Assembly: GCA_002633005.1 (NCBI GenBank)
Contig: NMRA01000142.1
Location: 4,272-66,271, forward strand
Direction of reading: 5' to 3'
Source of the DNA: Phoronis australis
Taxonomy: Eukaryota; Phoronida; Phoronidae
Length of the DNA stretch: 62,000 nt
Shown here piece after piece: positions 1-12,042 of this stretch (position 1 is the stretch's first letter; every line of letters begins with the position of its first letter). The notes below the pieces were generated by a model. The model searched no databases and was not told the DNA's origin. It saw only the letters and a program-made list of their open reading frames with translations. Made by a program: the position numbers and the translations under genes.

Positions 1-32
1 GTCCGGAGTTGGTATATGGTGCAACTCCGGAC
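1..32. repeat. Short perfect hairpin at window edge
   Basis: Ten-base arms (gtccggagtt and aactccggac) are separated by a 12-base loop. The left side is cut by the window edge, so this may be the end of a longer inverted-repeat element. No function is assignable. Confidence 0.45.
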
Positions 33-495
33 GGTCTGGGCTCAACAGAAAATCACAGTTCTTCTGTGAGCCTACACCAATGTGATAAACGAGACAAGTT
101 CTACTAGCTGCATTAGCTGCAGGTATGATTATCTCTCAGTTTTATGACACAAAATGTGTAACTGGGCAAAGCCTTTTCAAGCTAGTGTATATAAATCAGT
201 GGAGCGTGAGACCCATGAGACGACCTGTCAAGTCCTCACGACAATTCTACGTTAGTCGTTATGTCTCTAACTTGACTAAAGAACTGAAACTTGAGTCCCT
301 GTGGTTGTGATTGTGCCATGGCCGTGACCCCGATGATTCATATTCACCCGCGGCCATGGCTATGTTTTCCTAAAATTGTCCCTGTTATCGTTAGAGTGAC
401 ATTTTGATTTGGAATACATGGACTGCAAGTATCCAAAAAGCTGACGATCACATCGTACGTTAATCAGTAGTCCTTCCGCCGGCTGACCAGTAGGC
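33..495. other. Intergenic, no gene seen
   Basis: No coding exon or known repeat is recognised. A 9-bp inverted repeat (gccatggcc at 315, ggccatggc at 352) is the only structure noticed. The open frames here are short and lack family motifs. Confidence 0.4.
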
Positions 496-835
496 CTAGC
501 CTACACTGCAAACAACAGACAGTGGCACCGGGACGGCGTGCGAGCGACTTGTCTAACAACTGTGAACAGAACACACCAAATGAAAGACAATGTATTATAT
601 TATTGAATAACATATAATACTTACCTTTCCGGATACTTAGAAAACCTACAAAATGACACGTCTGGGGTTTTCGTGAATGAATTCATGCAATTTATCGCAC
701 TGCAAAATGCGTCTGTCCCCATTGTTTTTGCGCTTCCTGGTTGACCGTAGCTTGTTCACCACTTGGCGGCGCTATTAGTAGCGGTAACAGCGAACTCACA
801 AGTGAACTCTCCTATACTACTACACTCCTTGGTCG
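496..835 (+). repeat. Interspersed repeat R1, copy 1
   Basis: About 340 bp aligns over its full length, by eye at roughly 85% identity, with 38733-39058 in the same orientation. Shared blocks include gaaagacaatg, atgacacgtctggg, caccacttggcggcgct and acagcgaactcacaagtgaa. There are no terminal inverted repeats, poly-A tail or reading frame. It could be a segmental fragment or part of a larger unclassified repeat. Confidence 0.7.
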
Positions 836-1954
836 TAGCGTTTGGGATCGTCGCGTGCAGCAGTCAGAGTATCTGGATCGTGACCGGATACCGTAACCAA
901 TGGAAGACAGTGTAGCTTCAACTGGTAGTAAAATAGAACGGAGCAATGAGAGGACAATGCAGTTACGTAGCTAGAAATCCCTATAATTTGCTTGGAATGT
1001 TTTTTAGTTGGAGAAACGAAGTTGTCAGTTTCCTGTCGCTCTCCGGTTTTACTAATTGCAATTCACACAGTGATAATGTCTAATTTTGTTTGAAAACAAA
1101 TTCAGTAAAATACCAGACTAACTCCTGTAAAATAATAGAGCAGAGAACACTGTGAATGTCCCTGGCCTACTAAGTATCAACCCAGTTACGATTGAGCAAG
1201 TTGGAACCAATCCCATTTCTTTCATTAGCAAAATACTTTATGATCGTCTCCTGGAAATTTTCAGACTGAGGTACTTTCTGTTACGTTCATATCCACTGGA
1301 GCGCCGTTGCTGAATCCTTTATTGATCAATTCAGAGTTCCAGCTCCTTAAGCCAGTGCAAAGACATTTAAAAGCAGTTTAACACCTTCTGTAGCTGGAGA
1401 TTAGATGAAGAGTCTGCCTTTATGGATGTTACAATTGAGGTGTTCGAATACGAAGAAATAGGCATACAGAAATGACGAGTTGCAAATGGAATTTAGCCAT
1501 AAAAATAACAGCACAATAATCAAATGGGAACATTTTTATTTTTTTGGTACCATTTTAGGAGAACATGCCATTCCATTGGTGCAGACCTTTATTTCGCCTC
1601 CCGAACCAGTTTTTACCTCTCGAAATGGGAGCTGCCGCAACGTCTTGCGGATTAGGTCTGAACAAATCGGCTGACCACTTCCACGTCCATCAGCTGACGC
1701 TCTGTTGTCCAAACCTGCACCTACGTAACCTTCGAACGTACCAGTGCCAGGGGTGAAATGAAGCCAGAGAGGTTGAACTTTTGCCTCAGTTCTTCCATTC
1801 GAGTCTCTAATAAAGGAGGGTGCAGGTGAATGCTCAAGGCTCTTTTATGTCATACGAACAACTCTGTAGTAGTTATAACTTTCAACCTCCAATACTAGAA
1901 TTCTATGGATTAAGAAGTGCAACCTTTGCAGCGTCTTAGGAATAGACAATACAA
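836..1954. other. Intergenic, no gene seen
   Basis: AT-rich sequence without recognisable exons, promoters or repeats. The small open frames near 1480-1756 overlap each other in different frames and have no domain signature. Confidence 0.4.
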
Positions 1955-2690
1955 TATCTTTTTACCAAATTTTCCAAGTTATCTTATAAAATTTTACCCA
2001 ATAAATCAAAAGGCGTAAATATTTATGACATATTAGTACAGTCACTTCAGACAGCTTGTAAACATAAAAACAAGTGGTCATGTGAGATAGATATAAACGG
2101 TGTTATAAATAATGTAAGTTTAAGTGACTCTGATACATGGTGGAGAAAAGTATTAAACTCCCCTTCAGTTGTACAGAAGATACGAAATTGTGTTGGTTTC
2201 AATACCGCTTAATTCACAGAATATTACCAACTAATAATTATTTAAATGAAATTAAAATAAAAGTGATCTATGGTCATTCTGTGGTGAACACAGTGAAACT
2301 TTTCTCCATCTCTTTTGGAAATGTCGTCTTGTCTCCGGTTTTTGGCTCCAGTTTTCTAAGTGGTTATAACAAACGTTTCCATGTAATTTTTCATGTGGAC
2401 AAGATAGCACAGTTTTTGGAATTATGGGAAACAATCAGTCGGAGAACTGTAATATTAATCTATTGGTCATGCTAGCAAAAATTACACATTTAGCCAAAAG
2501 TTTGTTAAAAAAATCTTAATTTCAAAATGATCATTAACTTTATTAAATTACCTGCTGAAGGAAATACGGTACTTGTTGACTAATGCTTTAATGTTATTCT
2601 TTGTAAACGATGTATACTGTATTGTTTTATGGAACATGTAATTATCATGCTAGAGCAAAATAAATGTATGAAAAAACTTTCATTAATCTA
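1955..2690 (+). mobile_element. LINE L1-type 3' fragment (RT C-terminal domain), degenerate
   Basis: Translated pieces match the C-terminal region of L1-clade LINE proteins. A WFQYRLIHRILPTN block comes first (about 2197-2235). In a shifted frame it is followed by the terminal zinc-knuckle-like region: a C-x2-C-like start, then SETFLHLFWKC and FWLQFSKW (about 2270-2365). Upstream residues around 2060-2150 (HKNKWSCEID, DTWWRKV) fit the same domain in a third frame. At least two frameshifts and several stops make it a relic. An AATAAA at 2659-2664 followed by an A-rich run is consistent with the element's 3' end. It is 5' truncated, as most LINE copies are. Confidence 0.8.
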
Positions 2691-2733
2691 TTTTGGAATG
2701 TTTTGCAGTCTAATGATCCCAATCTTTGTAAAA

Positions 2734-3224
2734 CCATAGACTATAATACATGGGCCGCCAACTCCGTATACATGCACTTTCAATGGAGGAAATCTGGCTC
2801 CCGTTCAGTAACGCTAGGACCTCGTTAAAAAGCAAGACTTCGCGAAATTACGTGAGATATTGCCGTGCATTTTAAATGAGAACACGTGACTTTGACTAGG
2901 TTTTAGCTAGGTCCTAGCGTAGGTCCTAGCGTCTACCGAACGCACGCCTGTGCTCTTACGCATTATTCACAAGCGACACTTAGCCAAAATTATAGAGTTA
3001 TTTCCGGCAAGTACGTCGTTTGCTAATCATGGTCGGCTACTGTGTAGTCGGGTGGTAGAAGCATTGCTAAATGTACTCACGATACCAACAGTTCTAGTAT
3101 TGGAAGACTTTGAACAGCGTTTCAATGCCGAATTTATTTGTTTTTCGTTGTAATAGACAGTAAAATAGATGCAAAAATTTCCCGTCACAATACACTAACC
3201 GGAAAATGAAACAGATAATTTAGA
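2734..3224 (+). repeat. Interspersed repeat R2, copy 1 (interrupted)
   Basis: Starts catagactataatacatg and matches 61664-62000 across its length, including tttccggcaagta, ggaagactttgaacagcg and cacaatacactaaccgg. A 150-bp MITE lies inside this copy at 2796-2948 and is absent from the other copy. One frame of about 30 codons stays open in both copies, but most differences change the residue, so no selection on protein is apparent. Confidence 0.75.
2796..2948. mobile_element. MITE, GTTCAGTA family, copy 1
   Basis: Terminal inverted repeats read cgttcagtaacgctaggac at the left and, inverted, gttcggtagacgctaggac at the right. The same element recurs at 41468-41604. It interrupts interspersed repeat R2, so it is the younger insertion. 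It is non-autonomous, with no coding capacity. The superfamily cannot be set because the target duplication is not clear. Confidence 0.75.
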
Positions 3225-3770
3225 AGAGTGGCGTCTCCTCTAGGATAGTACAGTGACAAGAAAATGTCGTAGCTGTGAATGTGTTGTCTATGATCTACAT
3301 GGTAAAACAGAGGATTTTGTATTTGCGATTGGGCGACTAGGAAAGCCAACAGTGGGTGAGTTACTGTCACATACATATGTGCATCTGAGGCACAATTCTT
3401 GGAGATGCAAATGTATGTTCCCTTGATCATTTGGAAACGATCCTCCACTAAACCTCAAAATTTTTGAAAAGGACAACCGTTGAGATCGATATAGCTTCTA
3501 TAATGTGTTGCAATGGGTGAATCCTTCGAAAATTGACTAGTGTTGGCCCACTCTAAAACGTACCTGAGTGTCAAGCTACGTTGTTTTTTTTTTCAAATGC
3601 TTCTTTAGCCATAACCTGGAAACGCTCTTTTCCCCGAAGTGCTTTATTATAAGCACTCAGTTTCTAAAAAAACGTAACGTCACTCTTAAGGTGGAACATG
3701 ACCACTAATGGGTGCTGTAATTTTCAAATCCTTAAGAAATCGACTGGTGCCGGCGCATTGGCTTTCAACT
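3225..3770. other. Intergenic, no gene seen
   Basis: No recognisable exon, RNA gene or repeat. It contains a T tract near 3580. Confidence 0.35.
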
Positions 3771-3771
3771 T

Positions 3772-3858
3772 CATGGGCAGCGCAGCAATGAAAAAGTAGA
3801 GAGGAGGGTGCAATAGCCCCCCCCCCCCAGAACGCCTGTGGTGCACCGCCCATAGACC
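3772..3858 (-). mobile_element. Micro-foldback element CATGGGCGG, copy 1
   Basis: About 87 bp bounded by catgggcagcgc and gcaccgcccata, with a C-rich centre. In reverse orientation it matches the repeats at 15617-15822 and 38637-38729. It is very short and non-coding. Confidence 0.6.
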
Positions 3859-6800
3859 ATGAGCGGCGAAGCGCTGAAATAAGTGCGCCGCCCGTGAAAT
3901 ACCGTTATGTCAAATTTGATTGTAGTCCATCGATAACGATTACGCACTACCCCAAGAAGTCCTTTTTGAGAATAAAATGACCACTAGGGTTTGCTTAAGT
4001 GGTAGTATCAAAGTGAAAAGGTTCTGGTGTCGCTGCACTGGCGTTAATGAAGTTACTTAGAGATTTGTCAATTTGCTCTCAAGTTTCAAAGACACCTGTC
4101 TATTGGAAGTAACCTAAATATGATCGGGAAACGAATATCCCAGAAATACTGAAATACTCTTGTTGAGGCAAAATGGCCACTATAGTGCGCTGCAGTGGTC
4201 CAATCTGGCTGAAACTTGATTGGTGCAGACGGATTACCGTCACATAGCATTAGTTGAGACCCTTCAATTGGTTCTTTGATTATCATACGAAAACGCTCCT
4301 CCTAGATTGATTAGTGGCACACACCGTACGTGGATGACTTACAGCCACCATTTATGTACGTAGAAATTCATGAAAAGCCGAAATGAACGATTAACATATC
4401 GAACCGATATATATATATATATATTTAAATAACTAAACTAAGTTTTGTCATAATGAATTGAATTTGTGAAATATACAAGTTAAAAAACTGAAGTATTCAA
4501 TAATAAAGTTTGCTGGAAACTTAGAAACAGTCCATCCGGGAATATAAAAATCGAAACATTCGCTTAGAAAAGTTGTGCTGCAGTGCGTCATTTTAGCTCC
4601 AACGAATTTCGTAGTCATTTTTTTCTTGGTCTATTTTCGCATGTAAATAGTAAAAAAAACTCTTCCCGTGTTGTTCACATCACTGGAAAATAACGATGGA
4701 AACTATGCCCATTTGCAGAACTTGAGGTAAGGACTGTACCGCAAAAGACAGATATTTTACGCAGACAATTGTGTCAGTAAAAACACACACTCGTTATTAG
4801 GTAGCAATTTCCAGTAAAGACCTTAGCTCTCGGTGTAGATCTTCTGCATGCATTCATAACGAAGCGTTTTCGTTGGATTTGAGTTACTAATAGATTGTCT
4901 GCTGATTTTAAGCATTTTTTGCTGAGACAATCGTCTGCGCGCAGCGTTCAACTCCCCGTCGTTGCCAGTCATGGCGTATGGCGTAAAATATACTTTTTAC
5001 GATACAGTACTTACATGCAGTTCAAGTTCTGCAAATCATCAGTTTCCACCGTTAGTTTCCAGTGCTGCGATCAACACGGCATTACTATTCAATTGACAGC
5101 CCAGAAGCTAAGACACGAAAATAGACCACAAAAACTAAGGGATTCTTTGAAGCTAATTCGACGCATTACAGCACATCTGTTCAGGGAATGTTTCAACTTT
5201 TACATTGTTTCTAAGTTTCCAACATACTTTCTCAATAATTTCCGAGCAGCCCAGTACACAATCAACGTTATGCGCCTTTCCATTTAGCATGCCATTTGCT
5301 CAAGCAACGAACAGTACCTAATAGGCTACTCAAAAATTGCCTTGTCTAAGTTGTTTCAGCTTACACCGTTCTGTTTATGGACGATGCGCAGAGATCGTCG
5401 ACTGCATGTCCAGGCAAGTGAATTATTATATCAATATACGATATATTTCAATCGGATCATTATCATTTCCAGTGTTTGACAGTGATTGGCGAACCTTGCG
5501 AAAGTACGGAAAGTTTTTGCCATCTGTTCGTTAAAACGGTACGAAATAAAAAATGGCACATAAGTTGATGACTACTAAACATGTCAAGATAATAGAAGCA
5601 TTTTTCTAAAATTTATGTTACAATTTTGATCATGATCACAAATTTACCTTACGCGGGCATTCCTCTGTGAATTGTTTGTGATTTCTCAGCGCTACCGCGC
5701 CTGCTCAAACTAGATGGACGTGTTTCATATTGTTTAAAAAACGGTTCACCGCCGTAGTATGTTGTAAGCTATTTATGTATTTTGGTTCCTCTTTGCCATT
5801 GGATCTTATTCATCGCTTACCGTGTCTACTGCATGGCAAGGACTGTGGAAAAAGAATGGAGGTGTGACGAAACAATTAAAGGTGTTCGGTGTTCCTGGCC
5901 GACCAAAATGAATCCCATTTTCACCTTTGAATGCTTAATAAGCAAAATTTCTAGATGGCACTCAGCCGTCGAGGAGGAACAGGAAAAAGGTAACTGTTTG
6001 ATATACTACGGCAATTTCTGGTGTCTTGGGGTCGTGCTTGTTCAAGAAAGAAGATAACAGCATTGCAATAACGTGTGAATGGTATACGGACAAGCTAAAA
6101 CATTGTGGAGCCCAGGCTGGGGCAGATGACTGATCCTGAAGTTTTGGTTTCAGCAGGATTGAGTCATGGCTGACCGTGCGGGTGCATCTACGCAAGACTC
6201 GTCTTCTCATGTCAAGCTAACACCCTCAGTATTTTATGTCTCTGCAGTAAATTAAATTTTAGACTTAATCAAAAAAATCAAACTAACCAGAGCCAAAAAA
6301 CAAGAAAAATATGTGACGTCAATCCAGTCGCATTCCAGGGTCCACGAAGAGGCAAGCCTGAAGACAACACTAACAACCGATTCTAGATTATCCAGAGTTC
6401 TCTGAGGAAACTAGAATCGGCAGATGGCAGTGCTGGCTTCAGTTGTACCTGTACTAGTGTACTTGCTGCCAACTTACACAAACACACGTGGCTAATATCA
6501 ATTCCTGGGAATTTCGTGTATATCTTACAGACTTATGTCCCGCAGTGAGAAAATTTGGTTTTAAGAAATATAATAGTGATAAAAACAAAAAAAGAATGGT
6601 TTAAGCAGTGCATGTTCACGATTTCACTGAAGATCATGGATTGCGATTGAAAGTTTAAGAGGACCCCGACTGTTCAGGCCACCTTTTAGTGGATTCAACT
6701 GTTATACATGAAAATTGATGGTCCTATTAAGAAGCATTTTTTCAAACCGAATATGTTCTCGAAGACACAAACGACGTCTTTTACCGACAACAACAAGTAC

Positions 6801-9400
6801 CATCCTAAACTGACTGACTAACTTCGTCCAAGAACCCCAATAATCAAGCCTTACTTTAGACGAGTCGTCGTTAAAAATGTTGCTTCTAACACAATTCATG
6901 TATTTTGACATCCTCACATGGTTACAAAAATTTACAACGCCAGCCTGTATTCAAATGGTGGTTTCTTTTACAACTCTTCCGGTTCCTAGTTTTATACTGA
7001 GGTTATGTCTTTCGAATATATCTTCGCTTTGGACTCTTTGCTTTACTAATTGGCACTGCGTGTAAACAAAAATGATATAGGTGGATAGTGTTCACTTAGT
7101 TCTCTCCCTTTTTGAACAGTGGTGTGACCTGTGGCATTGCTTACTCTCCAATGTGTTGCGCCATCTATTGAGAGAAATACATTTTGGTGGCTTGCAGCTG
7201 CAGGGATTACAAGAACACAGTACAGTACATTTTTGCAACGTGTTTTTAAATAAATATAGTATTCAAAATCCTCGTGTAGATTCTTGCAGCTTGAATGAGC
7301 AACCTCTTGTGAAGTTATGAACTTTCAAAGTGAATCTTTTATAGAGAATTAAATCGAGAAGACACCCTATGTCAGAGAATTGAACTAGTGGCGAAATCAC
7401 TCGTCTGAGCGGTATGTCTTTCACTTTTCAACATTTCTTTTATGGGAGTACCCCCCGCCGGACGCGCAGTATATTGTGATTTTGATTTTTCCACTGAAGT
7501 CAAATCCAGAAACGCGATGCTGATACACTCGGCTTGATCTTCAAATTAAGGTTACTGGGTTGTATTTTCACATGAAGTCAGTCTTGAAAACTAGTTTACC
7601 CACCCAACCCGACAGTCTCAAAAAGGGGCATAGCCGTGGAGTTTCCATAAAAAGACATCCTGAGCACAAGTTTTGTTCTAGAAGGATCTCGCTTTTGTTC
7701 AATTAATTACTCGAGAGTTCACTTTGTAGTTCAAAACTCTACAAATAAGTTCTCTTTCCACGACATCAACATATTCCTGCTCATAGTCTTATTCGGCCTC
7801 TCCTCCAGATTGGGTCTAAGAATGCCTACGAAAGGGTTAAATGTTCGGTTTTTGGAATTAAGCCCTTCAAAAAGTGATATTTTGCAACAAAATTCAATGA
7901 ATGCGTGATTTTTTTTCATAGCAACTCTCTACAGGTGGAGCTCTTCTTCTAGTCTACTCTCTAAATGCAAATGTTCCAGTTACAACGCTGTCAAAAACAT
8001 AGTCGAGTACCCCCCGGCAGTACCCGCAGACGACAACAGCAAACAGGGAGCTTTAGAAATCGTCAATAGCCACTGGTACGTGTTATAACCAACACAATGA
8101 CATGGTATTGGCTAACCTTTCAACTTACCTGCTGAGTATTGTTTGTACATGAAAGCTAGGTTAACCTCTATTGAAAAGAGAATATATAGGTCGTCACCAG
8201 TAAGGATTTGAACAGTAGTACTACTACGCTATCGGCTCTATCTTCTGTTGGCGGTAAGATAGCGTCATACGAATTAAATTCGAATTCATTCCGCTTTCGT
8301 TCGAGATACGTAATGTAATTACAGGTGAAAGACGGCGAACGGATCACCTAAAATTGCTGAATTTACCTGATCAGGTGAGCATTGACGATGACTTCACTGA
8401 CCGTATTTTGTTGGCAGATATCCAAATATTCAACGTGTGTAACTTACTTTTTAGTTACGACATGATGGTTGTCTGCTTGACAAATAACCTTGGCTCACGG
8501 GTAAAATTTGTATTGCATACCAACGTGGTTACAAGTTGCATAATTAAGACATTATAGGCAGTAAAACTTAGCCCAATGCATTGACTTTATGGGTAGGGTT
8601 ATGTTCATTACCTCTTACCCTTATCTCTGGGGGTTTATCGATGATTTGCTTTGAACATTTTGACCAGCGAAGTCTGTTTGAATTGTCTACACTAGCAGGA
8701 TAAAGTCAAGATTAGATCTACGATTTTAACCGTATTTTTGACGTGGTATCAAGGAGCTGGGAAACTAGAGAACAAGCAAGATAGATGCCCGTCTTTTAAG
8801 AGTGTAAAGCAGGATGAAAATGGACCCACTTTTGGGAAGCTTCTGTGAAAAAGTCACCCTTGTATAGCTATTCCTCATGATGATCTTTCTGTACTAATTT
8901 ATGGTAGTTCGAACCCTGCAATATGTTTGTTGATTGAACTGAATGAATAGCCTTTGACTGTATTATCTACCAAACAGGCTTCAATAAAATGTGAAACTTT
9001 CTGAACAGTTCTGTTGCGATGGTGTGTTGAGTGAACACTTTGGGGGGAATCGGTAAATGCACCCATCAGTTTGGAATTTGGCCATGAAAAACACCCATCT
9101 GAGCGGGCTCCCTCCGTATATCTGCCGAGTACTCAGTCTATGGAATAAACGGCTGAAACAGTAGCGTTTTTGTTATCAGCAAAACAAAAAAAAACATCTC
9201 CAATAGTGTGAACGGTCGCATTAAGTTGGTGGCAGTCAGTGGGCTGAAGTGATTTTGTATACAATCGGAAAGTTGGTGTAAAATGGACGGCCATTTAGAA
9301 AGCGGCATCTTCCATGAAAATTTCACCCTTTCGCAGAAACGTACACACCGCCCTCTTGCGGGGGTTAATACCACAGAGCGATACAGTGCAACATTTAAGG
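3859..9400. other. Gene-free region
   Basis: About 5.5 kb with only short, mutually overlapping open frames and no domain motif in any of them. A (TA)n tract lies at 4406-4424. The phrase gagtacccccc recurs near 7446 and 8006 without obvious repeat structure. No splice-flanked exon was convincing. Regulatory DNA cannot be excluded by reading alone. Confidence 0.4.
4406..4424. repeat. (TA)n microsatellite
   Basis: Uninterrupted TA dinucleotides. Confidence 0.85.
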
Positions 9401-9525
9401 TTACGCAGGACCCTAGAAAAATGTGAAATTTTGACTAACTTGGGAACATTATATCTCAGAAACGGCTGATCGGTTTCACACGAAACTTGCAGACACTATT
9501 ATGTACTGCTTTCTAAAACGCTAAG
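9401..9525 (+). repeat. Diverged relative of the 21.75-kb TGTAGGA element
   Basis: Resembles the left part of the element at 21752-22094: a gcaggaccctagaaaa-type start, then ttttgactaacttgggaac and a similar order of interior words. Only one end is recognisable, so it is an old or truncated copy. Confidence 0.4.
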
Positions 9526-11280
9526 GAATGATCTATGAAATGATCCATTTTTGAGACTTTATCATAATAGTACTTTTATTAAACGAAATGATAGTTGAGA
9601 TTTCCTCTTGAAAACTTAAATCAAAAATCCTTGATCGTGTTTCTAATGCTACTGCTTTGCTGTGAATGTACTTTTCTTTTTGGCTAAATTTTACTGCAAA
9701 AGACATAGTCGTGTTACCCAATCAGATTGGTATAAAGTCAACATTCTAATTTTGCAGACTTTCTACTTTAAGAGAAATATATTTCTTGTTTTTGTTGATA
9801 TTTGGCTGAATGGACTGAGTTCCTTTTCGATCAGGGACAACATAGTTAATCTAAAGCCCGAAAGGGTGCGTTGCCAGAATTAATAGTACTCCTGTACCAC
9901 GTCATTTGCAATAACAGTTTTCAAAATGAAGATAAAACTTAACACCCAATTCTATATTGTGTAATTGGAAATATAAACCTTCCACAGGGTTTCGACGTCC
10001 GAAACTGAACTTTTTCATGGCGAATTCTGTAAGAAAGTAACTCCTTCTGAGCGCTACGTCGCGTGTACCTCTTCTATGGGAGTACCACCGAGATAAATCC
10101 TCCAAGCAATGCGCCTTCGCCACCCGTTTGTATTGTCAGTTGTTCTTACGTCATTTACAATGTTCAATTAGTTTTAGGTTACTCATATCTCTCGCCCATC
10201 TTCGTGGTTTTTTACTTGTAATATTTCCACAGTATCTCCATTTTTCACTAATAAATGTCATTTTGCCAACCTCATTCTTGCCTCCGTTTATGTATATTCA
10301 AACCAAATGTTTGTATAGTGTCATAGCATTCCTGTCAATTGCCTTAAAAATGTTACTGCATGAGAAATTTTGGCTAGAGTACGGTAAAATCACACCAATT
10401 TCAGACAAAAATGATTGCCACAACTAGTATTTTTTTCATTTTCGAACCCTTCTAATATTGTTTGATGTCCACAATTTCCCAGAAATGTTGCCTGAAGATG
10501 GGCATGGCATAGACCTTGAAAATGGTGCAGCGTTTGTAAGGTGCTACTTATCTTTACTGAAAAAATGAAAACATAAATTTCACTTGTCTGTCATGTTGCG
10601 TCCTAAGTAGGTGAGACTTTGCCTATACTATTTCTGCGTCATTCATTATCGCCCGATAGCTGTTGCTTTTTGGCAAAATGCTGCAACGCGAGGAGGGCCT
10701 CAGAGCAAAGATCATGTTTCAGACAACCAAACGAGTAAGAAACACACACTGAGCTATACCATCTCTTGGTTATCGAAACTTTAAAAAGTTGCATACATCT
10801 GACGATCTTTTACGATGAATTGGCAATTAAAACTCACGTTTTGGACTTATGCAAATGTCTCTGCGCGAGACTAGCCATTAATTGCGTGCTCTAGCGACCA
10901 GAGAGAATAGAGTTCCTTTGCGCCCAGTATTTAAATTTTATACCGCATATTAGTAAAATAATACTCGCCAGTGTAGTGAAACTGTTTACGTTTTTTAAAA
11001 AGGAGAATCACAGTATTTACTAACGGCGAAAATGTAGGATGCACTAGGAAGTTGCAAATGACAGAATAACCATTTGCAATGTCGAATTCAAAGTTTGAGC
11101 ACGGATGTATATTTAATGCATTTAGATGTTAATGCATTCTGAGGAACCTGTCTTGAAGTCCGCGGTCTCCCAATACTTTCTCGTTACTCGTTTGTTTGTT
11201 GTGCAGAGTTATCTTTATTCGAAGAAATGAAACTTTTGAAGACAAACATGTTACTTAAAGTATTTGTTTTGGATCTTTAG
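9526..11280. other. Upstream flank of the MS4A-like gene
   Basis: No coding exon is recognised. The sequence just before 11281 ends in a pyrimidine-rich stretch and ctttag, compatible with a 3' splice site. A noncoding 5' exon probably lies somewhere in this flank but could not be located. Confidence 0.35.
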
Positions 11281-11300
11281 ACTGGCCAAAGAGTCAAGCC

Positions 11301-11747
11301 ATGGAGTCGCACGAAACGGATGAAAAAGAGGAAAGTCCGCACCCACAGGCGGGAATGCACTACAGTTGGTACCAAGCGGTTACTGGCAGTGCTGTCGTCC
11401 AACTGATAATAGGGCTCATATGCACATCATTGGGCATCGCTGTCGTGGCAATGTATGATCACTTGCCAAAAACGAACGGCGCAGTCGAGGTCTGGACTCC
11501 CATTTTCTTTATCCTCGCCGGCATCGCAGGAATCTACGGGTCTCGACGAGACTCCGACAGAGTAATCACAGTGCACCTGGTTCTGTCAATAATCGCCTGG
11601 TTGATGGCCATAGGGCTGTGTATCGACGGTTGTTTTTATGCCAGATCGTCCAACATACATATCGCTATCCTCGTTTTCGCCATTCTAGAATTTTTGGCAG
11701 CAATATTGTCTTTTTACCTCTGTTGCCAATCGATCTGTTGCGTCTGA
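11301..11747 (+). CDS. MS4A/CD20-like four-transmembrane protein
   Basis: Encodes 148 residues. The ATG sits in a strong context (agccATGg) about 20 bases after a likely 3' splice site (ctttag, ending 11280), so the coding region appears to be one exon with a spliced leader exon upstream. A polar, acidic N-tail (1-30) is followed by hydrophobic segments at about 31-51, 65-80, 90-112 and 119-142. The tail is short and cysteine-rich (CCQSICCV), a plausible palmitoylation site. The order is typical of the CD20-like superfamily (MS4A/TMEM176): G-x-L-C-T-S-L-G-I in TM1, a W-T-P-I-F-F-I-L-A-G start to TM2, a short S-R-R-D loop, then TM3 and TM4. Vertebrate MS4A proteins act in the plasma membrane as receptor adaptors, ion-flux modulators or chemosensors. 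The specific role of this one is unknown. It is shorter than most vertebrate members (about 200-300 aa) because it lacks a long C-tail. Other small tetraspans (claudin-like, MARVEL) fit less well. Confidence 0.8.
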   Translation: MESHETDEKEESPHPQAGMHYSWYQAVTGSAVVQLIIGLICTSLGIAVVAMYDHLPKTNGAVEVWTPIFFILAGIAGIYGSRRDSDRVITVHLVLSIIAWLMAIGLCIDGCFYARSSNIHIAILVFAILEFLAAILSFYLCCQSICCV

Positions 11748-12042
11748 ACAGAAATATTGGACTTAAAGACGCTTTTAGACAGAAAGGAAATTGTTCTTTC
11801 ACATTCGTGATCGAAGAATGGTACATGCTTATCTGCTTGATGTTAAAGATCATTGTTATTAGTTCTCAGGAATGTACAATAATTTAACAACGTGAATGAG
11901 AAATTTGATTATTTTGTGTAGGATTCATTTTGGCCAGAGATATGAAACGTATGTTAGGGATTGACCTTGGCAAAATCAGCTATTTTGGCAACAAACGTAT
12001 ATGTAAAGTTTTTAATTTAAGACTTTGGGACAAGAAACTTTA

